Source: Cecembia lonarensis LW9 (GTDB lineage: Bacteria; Bacteroidota; Bacteroidia; Cytophagales; Cyclobacteriaceae). Taken from it: a DNA stretch of 39,796 bases. Numbering within the stretch: the first letter of the stretch is position 1; every line of letters begins with the position of its first letter. The notes beneath the pieces are model-generated. The model was not told the DNA's origin. It saw nothing but the letters and a program-made list of their open reading frames with translations, and searched no databases. The translations under genes and the position numbers were made by a program. Shown here piece after piece: positions 1 through 6,710 of this stretch. The stretch covers positions 1-39,796 of the forward strand of contig NZ_AMGM01000035.1 in assembly GCF_000298295.1 (NCBI RefSeq), given 5' to 3'.

Positions 1-392
1 GAGATATATTTTTAAACACAAAAGTCCACAAAAGCCTGTTAGAAGCGGGACACAAGAAGCAAGAATTAAGATGAAGTGGGATTTCGGAGGGCGGAAGTCG
101 GAAGTGGGTTTCCATGATGATTTCCTTTTGTTTCCTTTTATTTGGACAGGTTATGGTTCAAAAATATACTACTTGTGTGGGTGCAATTTGTTAAGTGGAG
201 CTGGAAGCTCGATAATCAGGGTCCGAAGTTCGGATACTTCGGACAACCGAGCCGTATTCACAGACTTGTCCGAATCCAGAAGCTGATTCTGGATTCCGTT
301 TCCTTTTGTCCCTAGTCCCGTAACCGGGACAGGTTGTGCTTCAAAAAGCCGTCTATCTTATAAGATAGAAAGGTATTACAGGCCAGATGGAT
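1..392. other. Non-coding region dense in inverted repeats
   Basis: I find no convincing gene. Four perfect inverted repeats lie within 150 bases. GTCCGAAG at 221-228 pairs with CTTCGGAC at 237-244. A 10-base arm at 272-281 pairs with 287-296 around the loop GCTGA. GTCCCG at 315-320 pairs with CGGGAC at 325-330. An 18-base palindrome spans 352-369. The stretch 93-105 contains the GAAGTCGG motif that recurs near 25477-25495. An open frame at 71-286 crosses two of these hairpins and has no recognisable protein character. Confidence 0.6.
346..369 (-). terminator. Possible leftward terminator of the EEP hydrolase gene
   Basis: Read on the minus strand, the palindrome TCTATCTTATAAGATAGA is followed after four bases (CGGC) by a run of five T. 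It sits just past the stop codon of the leftward hydrolase gene. The gap before the T run makes it an imperfect intrinsic terminator. Confidence 0.3.
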
Positions 393-1253
393 TTACCATG
401 AAATCTCTGCCAGCACAGGAAAATGGTCAGATGGGTATTTCATGCCGTAATTGTCCGTCAAAATACCATGCCTTAAGACTTGAATTCCAGGGCTTACAAA
501 AATATGGTCAATGATGCCCTCCGGTAATTTATCCCAATTGAATCCATTAAATGTTCCCTGATTACCAATGGAAGGCGTTTGGCTGATTGAACGGCTGTCC
601 TTCATGTCGGACTGTTCTAAGACCGTTTGATAAGCAGGATTGTCAGGAGTCACGTTGAAATCTCCCATAAAAATGGCCGGTAAATTTCCTTTGTTTATTT
701 CCTTGATTTTCCTGAGGACCAATTTGCTGCTTTCTTCCCTGGCTTGCTGTCCGATGTGATCATAATGTATGTTGAATACAAAAAACTCCTTCTCTTCTAT
801 CTTCCACTTGAATTTGGCCCAGGTGCAGATTCTCGGTAGGGCGGCATCCCAATCTTTAGAAGGTTGATCCGGGGTAGTCGACAACCAAAAAGTGCCATGA
901 TCCATAACTTCCAGTTTATCTGCATGGTAAAATATGGCGCTGAATTCCCCTTCTTTTCCTCCTTTATCCCTGCCTACGCCAAGGTAGGGGAAACCTAAAG
1001 CTGTTTGCATTTCCTCAAGTTGGTGGTGTAATCCTTCCTGTGTACCGATAATATCCATTTGATGAAAAAGAATCTGATTGATGAGATGGGGTGATCGGTC
1101 TTTCCATAGGTTCCCGATATCATTAGGATTGTCAAAGCGTATGTTATAGGTAGCAACATTGATGCTTTGGGCTACGGCTTCCGAACTGTTCAGCAAGAAG
1201 GACATAAGTCCTCCCAAAAAGACAAAGTATGAGATTAAAGTTTTGAGGTTCAT
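393..1253 (-). CDS. Secreted endonuclease/exonuclease/phosphatase family hydrolase
   Basis: This 286-residue protein has an N-terminal signal peptide (hydrophobic residues about 8-28, probable cut after AVAQ) and then one EEP domain. Metal and catalytic positions of the family are visible: N37 in TYNIRF, E73 in GTQEG, H163 and D165 in NIHYDH, D198 and N200 in MGDFNVTP, D249-H250, and the terminal D276-H277 in SDHFPV. EEP proteins are Mg-dependent phosphodiesterases acting on nucleic acids, inositol phosphates or sphingomyelin. The substrate cannot be told from sequence. The signal peptide places it in the periplasm or outside the cell. It is a lone leftward gene, divergent from the flavin reductase. 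Confidence 0.85.
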   Translation of the reverse strand: MNLKTLISYFVFLGGLMSFLLNSSEAVAQSINVATYNIRFDNPNDIGNLWKDRSPHLINQILFHQMDIIGTQEGLHHQLEEMQTALGFPYLGVGRDKGGKEGEFSAIFYHADKLEVMDHGTFWLSTTPDQPSKDWDAALPRICTWAKFKWKIEEKEFFVFNIHYDHIGQQAREESSKLVLRKIKEINKGNLPAIFMGDFNVTPDNPAYQTVLEQSDMKDSRSISQTPSIGNQGTFNGFNWDKLPEGIIDHIFVSPGIQVLRHGILTDNYGMKYPSDHFPVLAEISW

Positions 1254-1347
1254 GGTACAAATAATTTGACTTGCTTAATTTAGCAAAACAAAATGAAGTC
1301 AGGCAACCGTTTGAAGAAATTGGTGTTAATAATATAAAAGCAGCTTT

Positions 1348-2238
1348 ATGAAATCCATAGACCCAAAAGAAATAAGTACGGCCGAATTACATGGTTACCT
1401 TTTGGGAGCAATCGCTCCCAGGCCCATTGCCTTTGCCAGTACAGTCGACAAATCCGGGAATGTCAATTTAAGCCCTTATAGCTTTTTTAATATATTCGGT
1501 TCCAATCCGCCAATCCTCATCTTTTCGCCTTCAAGAAGGGTTAGGGACAATACAACCAAGCACAGTCTGGAAAATGTCCTCGAGGTGCCGGAAGTGGTGA
1601 TCAATATTGTGGATTATGCCATGGTGGAGCAAATGTCTTTGGCCAGTACAGAGTATGAACAAGGGGTCAATGAATTTATCAAGTCAGGACTCACCGAAGT
1701 ACCTTCTACCAAGGTAAAACCACCTAGGGTAAAGGAGGCACCTGCTGCATTTGAATGTAGGGTTAAGGAAGTTATTCCTTTAGGTGAAGAGGGGGGAGCG
1801 GGCAACTTGGTACTCTGTGAAGTAATCTTGGCACACTTTAGGGAAGATATATTCAATGAAAAAGGTCAAATAGATCCATTCAAATTAGATGCAGTTTCCA
1901 GGATGGGGGGAGATTGGTACTGTAGGGCTCAGGGAGATGCACTTTTTGAAATCCCCAAGCCAATTAGAACCAAAGGAATAGGAGTTGATGCCATTCCTTT
2001 TAGTATCCGAAACAGCACAGTGCTCTCGGGCAACAACTTGGGGAGATTGGGCAATGTGGAAGCTTTGCCAGGTCAGGAGGAAGTGTTAGAATTTGCAACG
2101 CAACCTGTTATTCAGGAAATGCGCATCAGGTTTCAACATGATAGAGAAAGCTATATCAATCACTTGCATCAATACGCCAAAGAAGTGCTGGAGTTGGGTG
2201 ATGTGGAAATGGCTTGGAAGATTTTACTCCAGGAATAA
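1348..2238 (+). CDS. Flavin reductase-like domain protein
   Basis: The 296-residue protein carries the flavin-reductase-like FMN-binding split-barrel domain over roughly residues 15-200. The family signatures PRPIAFAST (24-32) and LSPYSFFN (41-48) bind FMN. The remaining ~90 residues form a charged helical tail. Relatives reduce flavin with NAD(P)H for partner oxygenases or are uncharacterised FMN proteins. No oxygenase partner is adjacent, so the physiological role is open. There is no signal peptide, so it should be cytoplasmic. It is a single-gene unit closed by a strong terminator. Confidence 0.85.
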   Translation: MKSIDPKEISTAELHGYLLGAIAPRPIAFASTVDKSGNVNLSPYSFFNIFGSNPPILIFSPSRRVRDNTTKHSLENVLEVPEVVINIVDYAMVEQMSLASTEYEQGVNEFIKSGLTEVPSTKVKPPRVKEAPAAFECRVKEVIPLGEEGGAGNLVLCEVILAHFREDIFNEKGQIDPFKLDAVSRMGGDWYCRAQGDALFEIPKPIRTKGIGVDAIPFSIRNSTVLSGNNLGRLGNVEALPGQEEVLEFATQPVIQEMRIRFQHDRESYINHLHQYAKEVLELGDVEMAWKILLQE

Positions 2239-2243
2239 AGAGA

Positions 2244-2270
2244 GGCTGTCTCATAAGACAGCCCCTTTTT
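2244..2270 (+). terminator. Intrinsic terminator after the flavin reductase gene
   Basis: GGCTGTCT (2244-2251), loop CATA, AGACAGCC (2256-2263), then CC and five T. The stem is a perfect 8 bp. It lies between the convergent flavin reductase and sppA genes, and the T run favours rightward use. Confidence 0.85.
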
Positions 2271-4029
2271 ATTGAATGGTATAATCATAAGGCATGCGCA
2301 TCATAATGCCTTCATATTTTTTAACTTGCTCGATCTGATGGTAAATGGGGTAAAAATTACCCAATTTTTTTTGTTGATAATAGGCTTGCACTTCATTGGA
2401 AAACTGATTGAGAAATCTTTCAAACCAAGGTTTGATTTCGGGATAGTATACCACACGGTAATCATCTTCTACTTCTGCTCTTTTGGCTGCTATTTCAATG
2501 GCTGTATCCAAGCCTCCAAGAACATCCACCAAACCATTTTCCAAGGCTTGATTGCCCGTCCATACCCTTCCGGATGCTACTGACATCACATCCTCTTTGG
2601 ACATTTCCCTCCCTTGTGATACACGGCTGAGGAAAATATCATATCCTTCTTCTATTTGGGCCTGAAAAATATTCCGCTCCATCTCGCTCACCCTTCTTGT
2701 TGGACTTAGAAAGTCAGAGAATTCTCCTGTTTTTACCACATCAGTGGTTATGCCCAACTTATTGTTCAGTAGGCCCTGAGCATTAAACCATAGTGCAAAA
2801 ATTCCGATGGAACCCGTAATGGTGTTGGGTTGCGCGACAATAGTATCCGAAGCTGCGGCAATGTAATACCCCCCTGAGGCTGCTACTTCACCCATGGAGG
2901 CAATGACCGGCTTGACTTTTCTGGTTTCTTCCAATTCTCTCCAGATTACTTCTGAGGCCAGGGCTGAGCCCCCCGGTGAGTTTACCCTGAGGACAATGGC
3001 TTTTACATTATCATTTTTTCTTGCTTTTCGGATTTCATCTTTGAACCTTTCCGAGCTGATGATGGTCTCATCCCTTCCCCCCATGATTTCTCCTTCAGCG
3101 ATTATGACTGCAATCCTGTTTTTAGAACTTTTACCCTTGGTTTTTATAGCGCGGTTCATCCTCGAAATGTTGATCGTATTGATCTTATCGTCTTTTTCCA
3201 AGCCTAATTTTTCCTTCATATGGTCAATGACCTCGTCCTCGTACCAAAGCCCATCAATCAATTGCAGGGATTCTGCATCTTTCAACTTTCTGACCAACAT
3301 TTGTTGGTTGATTTCCTTGAGCCTTTCCAGTCCAATCCCCCTGCTTTCGGCGATTTCATTTAGGGCATAATTACTCAGGTCATTGAGAAAAGAAGCCGTC
3401 TGCAGGCGGTTTTCCTCACTCATTTTGTCCAACATGAAGGGCTCAACCGCACTTTTAAAATCACCTACCCTAAAAATCTGTGGCTCAACTTCCAGTTTTT
3501 CGAATAGACCTTTAAAAAACATGATTTCACTGGCATAACCATTGAATTCCATAAAGCCGGAAGGGTTGATGTATATTTCGTCTGATGCGGAACTGAGATA
3601 ATAACCATTTTCAGTGTAAATTTCTCCATAACTTACAATAAATTTATCAGACTCTTTAAAGGCAACAAGTTCATCCCTCAGCTCCTTGATACCCGCCTGC
3701 CCTGCCATAAAAGTGCCGGGTTTGAGGAAAATTCCTTTGATATCATCGCTTTCTTTGGCGTTGCGAATGGCAGTTTTTAAACTTGTGAGGCCTATGGTGG
3801 GAACACCGCTGAACAAACCCAAAGAAGAGAAATCGGGATCATCTTCGTTACTTCTTTCCACCAGCACACGGCCTTCCAGGTTAATCACTAAAACAGTATT
3901 TTCTTTGACTTTTACCTCATCTTCTGAAGAAGCAATAATGGCTATCAGCCCTGCAAGAATAAAAAAACTCATGACAGAAAAAACCAACAGACCAACTATA
4001 ACAGCTAAAACATTACCTAGAAATCTCAT
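2269..4029 (-). CDS. sppA: Signal peptide peptidase SppA, 67K type
   Basis: SppA is a membrane-bound serine/lysine peptidase that degrades cleaved signal peptides and other short peptides in the cell envelope. At 586 residues it matches the long form with two tandem S49 domains. A single N-terminal membrane helix spans about residues 5-33. The predicted general-base lysine is K192 in the FKSAVEPF motif of the first domain, and the nucleophile is S355 in NSPGGSAL of the second. These correspond to K209 and S409 of the E. coli enzyme. The gene runs leftward and is divergent from folK with about 70 bases between starts. Confidence 0.95.
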   Translation of the reverse strand: MRFLGNVLAVIVGLLVFSVMSFFILAGLIAIIASSEDEVKVKENTVLVINLEGRVLVERSNEDDPDFSSLGLFSGVPTIGLTSLKTAIRNAKESDDIKGIFLKPGTFMAGQAGIKELRDELVAFKESDKFIVSYGEIYTENGYYLSSASDEIYINPSGFMEFNGYASEIMFFKGLFEKLEVEPQIFRVGDFKSAVEPFMLDKMSEENRLQTASFLNDLSNYALNEIAESRGIGLERLKEINQQMLVRKLKDAESLQLIDGLWYEDEVIDHMKEKLGLEKDDKINTINISRMNRAIKTKGKSSKNRIAVIIAEGEIMGGRDETIISSERFKDEIRKARKNDNVKAIVLRVNSPGGSALASEVIWRELEETRKVKPVIASMGEVAASGGYYIAAASDTIVAQPNTITGSIGIFALWFNAQGLLNNKLGITTDVVKTGEFSDFLSPTRRVSEMERNIFQAQIEEGYDIFLSRVSQGREMSKEDVMSVASGRVWTGNQALENGLVDVLGGLDTAIEIAAKRAEVEDDYRVVYYPEIKPWFERFLNQFSNEVQAYYQQKKLGNFYPIYHQIEQVKKYEGIMMRMPYDYTIQ

Positions 4030-4069
4030 ATTCGTCTAATTTATGCAGCTAAAATAAGCCTTTTTTATT

Positions 4070-4077
4070 TATGTTTG
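4070..4077 (+). promoter_or_regulatory. Candidate -7 element upstream of folK
   Basis: TATGTTTG fits the Bacteroidota -7 consensus TAnnTTTG and lies 21 bases before the folK start. No good TTG box is seen at the usual distance upstream, so confidence is low. Confidence 0.3.
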
Positions 4078-4098
4078 ATTCGCTAAGGCAACAGTAAA

Positions 4099-4605
4099 AT
4101 GGAAAAACTGGTTTTAATTATCGGAGGAAATCTTGGAGATCGGCTTTTATTGATTCAGCAGGCAAGAAAAATACTTTCTGAAAAGTTGGGTCCAGAACTT
4201 AATGCTTCCTCCATCTTTGAAACAGAAGCTTGGGGAGGGGCCTCAAAGGGGAATTACCTCAATCAGGTTTTAATTTTTGAAAGTCAGTTGGAGCCTGAGC
4301 AAGTGCTGGACATTATACAACAAATTGAACGTAGATTAGAAAGGGTACGTGAGGTCAAATGGGGAGATAGAACGATGGACATAGATATATTGTACTATGG
4401 AGACAGGCTCATACATTCGGAGAAACTGATCATTCCCCACCCTTATTTGGAGGAGCGGAGATTTGTCCTAGCACCTCTTGCAGAAGTTTTACCTACATTT
4501 TTGCACCCTAGATCAGGGATGTCCCAATCGTTTTTGCTGAAACAATGTAAAGACAATTCAAAAGTACAGCAATATGAAAAAAGCCTGGAAAATCCAGGCC
4601 TTTAG
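4099..4605 (+). CDS. folK: 2-amino-4-hydroxy-6-hydroxymethyldihydropteridine diphosphokinase
   Basis: HPPK transfers pyrophosphate from ATP to 6-hydroxymethyl-dihydropterin in folate synthesis. The 168-residue protein has the N-terminal GGNLGDR motif (9-15) and the diagnostic WGDRTMDIDILYY segment (88-100), with D94 and D96 as the expected magnesium ligands. The length is typical. It is a single-domain cytoplasmic enzyme not fused to folB or folP, and no other folate gene is nearby. Its last codons overlap a hairpin that serves the convergent fabD gene. Confidence 0.95.
   Translation: MEKLVLIIGGNLGDRLLLIQQARKILSEKLGPELNASSIFETEAWGGASKGNYLNQVLIFESQLEPEQVLDIIQQIERRLERVREVKWGDRTMDIDILYYGDRLIHSEKLIIPHPYLEERRFVLAPLAEVLPTFLHPRSGMSQSFLLKQCKDNSKVQQYEKSLENPGL
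4577..4603 (-). terminator. fabD terminator embedded in the folK 3' end
   Basis: On the minus strand GCCTGG, loop ATTTT, CCAGGC is followed directly by six T. The hairpin (4583-4588 with 4594-4599) lies inside the last codons of folK. On the plus strand the stem is followed only by CTTTAG, so the leftward direction is stronger. Confidence 0.75.
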
Positions 4606-4610
4606 TTTGC

Positions 4611-5486
4611 TTATATGCTTGAAACTTCTGCTTCGCGGTGGATTTTTTTAACCAATCCCTGTAATACTTTACCCGGTCCACATTCGATGAACTCAGTCGC
4701 TCCGTCAGCTACCATTTGCTGAACAGACTGGGTCCATTTTACAGGAGCAGTCAATTGGGAGATGAGGTTTTTCTTGATTTCTTCCACCTCACTTACTCCT
4801 GTTGTACTTACATTTTGATACACAGGACAAGAGGGGCTATGGAAAACAGTGGATTCAATGGCTTTTTGCAATTTTTCCCTGGCAGGTTCCATCAGAGGAG
4901 AGTGGAATGCACCTCCAACCGGCAAAGGAAGCGCCCTTTTTGCTCCTGCCTCCTTCATTTTTTCGCAGGCAATTTCAATTCCTTTATTGGAACCTGAAAT
5001 AACCAATTGTCCCGGACAATTGTAGTTGGCCGGCACTACAGTTTCCCCTTCTATGGCAGCGCAGATTTCTTCTACTTTTTCGTCTTCCAGGCCTAAAATG
5101 GCAGCCATTCCGGAAGGGTTGATTTCGCAGGCTTCCTGCATGGCCAAAGCCCTTTGGTAAACCAGCTTTAGCCCATCTTCAAAAGCAAGGGTGCCATTGG
5201 CAACCAAGGCGGAAAATTCGCCAAGTGAATGTCCGGCCACCATATCGGGGTTAAAGTCAGGAGAGGTTTTTGCCAAGATCACGGAATGTAGGAAAATGGC
5301 TGGTTGTGTGACCTTGGTTTGTTTGAGTTCGTCATCACTGCCTCCAAACATGATGTCAGAAATGCGAAATCCCAAAATTTCATTGGCCTGCTCAAATAGT
5401 GCCTTAGCAGCTTCATTGTTTTCATACAGGTCTTTTCCCATACCCGAAAACTGAGCCCCTTGGCCCGGAAAAACATATGCTTTCAT
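4611..5486 (-). CDS. fabD: ACP S-malonyltransferase
   Basis: FabD moves malonyl from CoA to acyl carrier protein to feed fatty acid elongation. The 291-residue sequence shows the start PGQGAQFSGMG, the nucleophilic elbow GHSLGEFSA with S87, and the catalytic histidine H195 in GAFHSPLM. The length is normal for the single-domain bacterial enzyme. The gene stands alone, with no fabH, fabF or acpP beside it. It converges on folK with five bases between the genes. Confidence 0.95.
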   Translation of the reverse strand: MKAYVFPGQGAQFSGMGKDLYENNEAAKALFEQANEILGFRISDIMFGGSDDELKQTKVTQPAIFLHSVILAKTSPDFNPDMVAGHSLGEFSALVANGTLAFEDGLKLVYQRALAMQEACEINPSGMAAILGLEDEKVEEICAAIEGETVVPANYNCPGQLVISGSNKGIEIACEKMKEAGAKRALPLPVGGAFHSPLMEPAREKLQKAIESTVFHSPSCPVYQNVSTTGVSEVEEIKKNLISQLTAPVKWTQSVQQMVADGATEFIECGPGKVLQGLVKKIHREAEVSSI

Positions 5487-5509
5487 GATATTTGCTTTGA
5501 TTTGAGCTG

Positions 5510-5517
5510 CAAATATA
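5510..5517 (-). promoter_or_regulatory. Candidate -7 element of the fabD promoter
   Basis: On the minus strand TATATTTG matches the TAnnTTTG consensus exactly, about 24 bases before the fabD start. No clear TTG box is present at 19-21 bases upstream. Confidence 0.4.
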
Positions 5518-5632
5518 GAGAATTCAATGTGAATGCGCGTGATTCATCGGACTAGGATGGTCCTGTATGGTTAGAAATAGGGTTGAATCCATATAAACAA
5601 AGCTTCGGGTTCAAGGGGAAAAGTGCAGGCGA

Positions 5633-6274
5633 TTACTCTCCTAAATCATAAATTTCCATAATTTTGGAAAGGATTTTTTTGAAGTCGATTTGGAGATCAA
5701 TCAGTTTTCCACTGGCCATATCAAATACCCAACCATGCACCTGAAGACCTCTTTTCTTAATGGCTTTTTGAACGGTGGCAGTCTTGATCAAATTGATGCA
5801 TTGTTCCTGTACATTCAACTCAATCAGTCTGTTGTAACGGGAATTTTCATCCGCTATGGCATCCAATTCTTTTTGATGTAATCTGTAAACATCCCGAATG
5901 TTTCGAAGCCATGGGTTCAATACCCCAAGATCCTGCGCCTGCATGGCCGCTTTGACCCCTCCGCAAAAATAGTGACCGCACAACACGATATGCTTTACCT
6001 GAAGGTGGTCTACGGCATAATGCAAAACTGCCATGGCATTGACATCGACACCTATGACCAGGTTAGCGATGTTTCTATGTACAAAAACCTCCCCGGGAGC
6101 GACTCCCATAAGTTCTTCTGCCGTCACCCTTGAATCCGAGCAGCCTATGTAAAGGATTGTTGGTTGCTGTCCTTCTGAAAGTTTTTGGAAGTAATTCGGA
6201 TCAATTGAAAGCTTTTCCTTGATCCATGTTTTATTGTTTTCGAAAACATTTTTAATTTCCATAGCAAGGGTCAT
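5633..6274 (-). CDS. Beta-class carbonic anhydrase
   Basis: The enzyme interconverts CO2 and bicarbonate. The 213-residue protein has the zinc ligands C45 and D47 with R49 in IGCSDSRV, and H101 and C104 in CGHYFCGG, the full beta-class set. There is no signal peptide, so it acts in the cytoplasm, probably supplying bicarbonate for carboxylases. It begins 10 bases after the DCC-family gene and is probably in the same leftward transcript. A second ATG four codons in (MEIKN) is an equally plausible start. Confidence 0.93.
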   Translation of the reverse strand: MTLAMEIKNVFENNKTWIKEKLSIDPNYFQKLSEGQQPTILYIGCSDSRVTAEELMGVAPGEVFVHRNIANLVIGVDVNAMAVLHYAVDHLQVKHIVLCGHYFCGGVKAAMQAQDLGVLNPWLRNIRDVYRLHQKELDAIADENSRYNRLIELNVQEQCINLIKTATVQKAIKKRGLQVHGWVFDMASGKLIDLQIDFKKILSKIMEIYDLGE

Positions 6275-6284
6275 TTGGTAAATA

Positions 6285-6710
6285 CTATAGCATATCTTCT
6301 TCTGAAAGAAATTGATTTTGCTCCTCTTCGGTGGGCAATCTGCAGGTCTCTTTTTTACCGAACCACTTATAACGGTTTCTTGCTATCCAATCATAAATTG
6401 GATCTCTGATGAATGCAGGTATTATAATGAAACCATAAAGTAAGGGCCATAAGGCATTCAATTTTCTGCTAATTTCTAAAGCTGCCCTGCTTTTGTAAAA
6501 CACTTTATCTCCCCTTATCAAGATCAGAGAATCCAGGTAATCCTCTTTGACTTCATAGGGTTTAAGCATTTTTTTAACATGCTTATCCTGCAGTGCTCCT
6601 ACTTTAAAATGAGCCCCTTGGTCTCTTTGTATGATGAAATCGACGGCGTTATTGCATAAGTTACAAACACCATCGAAAAGAACGATATCGTATTGGTCCT
6701 GTATCCTCAT
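6285..6710 (-). CDS. DCC family thiol-disulfide oxidoreductase (DUF393)
   Basis: This small 141-residue protein opens with the family hallmark DGVCNLCN (13-20), a CxxC pair at C16 and C19 in a thioredoxin-like setting. The rest is compatible with the family: an R/K-rich middle, one hydrophobic stretch (about 90-105) and a charged tail. The family is predicted to be redox-active, with no settled substrate. Its start overlaps the stop of the upstream surface-protein gene as ATGA, so translation is probably coupled. Confidence 0.85.
   Translation of the reverse strand: MRIQDQYDIVLFDGVCNLCNNAVDFIIQRDQGAHFKVGALQDKHVKKMLKPYEVKEDYLDSLILIRGDKVFYKSRAALEISRKLNALWPLLYGFIIIPAFIRDPIYDWIARNRYKWFGKKETCRLPTEEEQNQFLSEEDML

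Noticed and set aside
71-286. Open frame of 71 codons near the window start
   Set aside because: It runs across two perfect hairpins, has no family resemblance and odd composition (many Ser/Arg in a GAAGTCGG-rich stretch), so I treat it as chance.
2894-3370. Long antisense open frame inside sppA
   Set aside because: It is a shadow of the strongly supported sppA frame and has no recognisable protein features.
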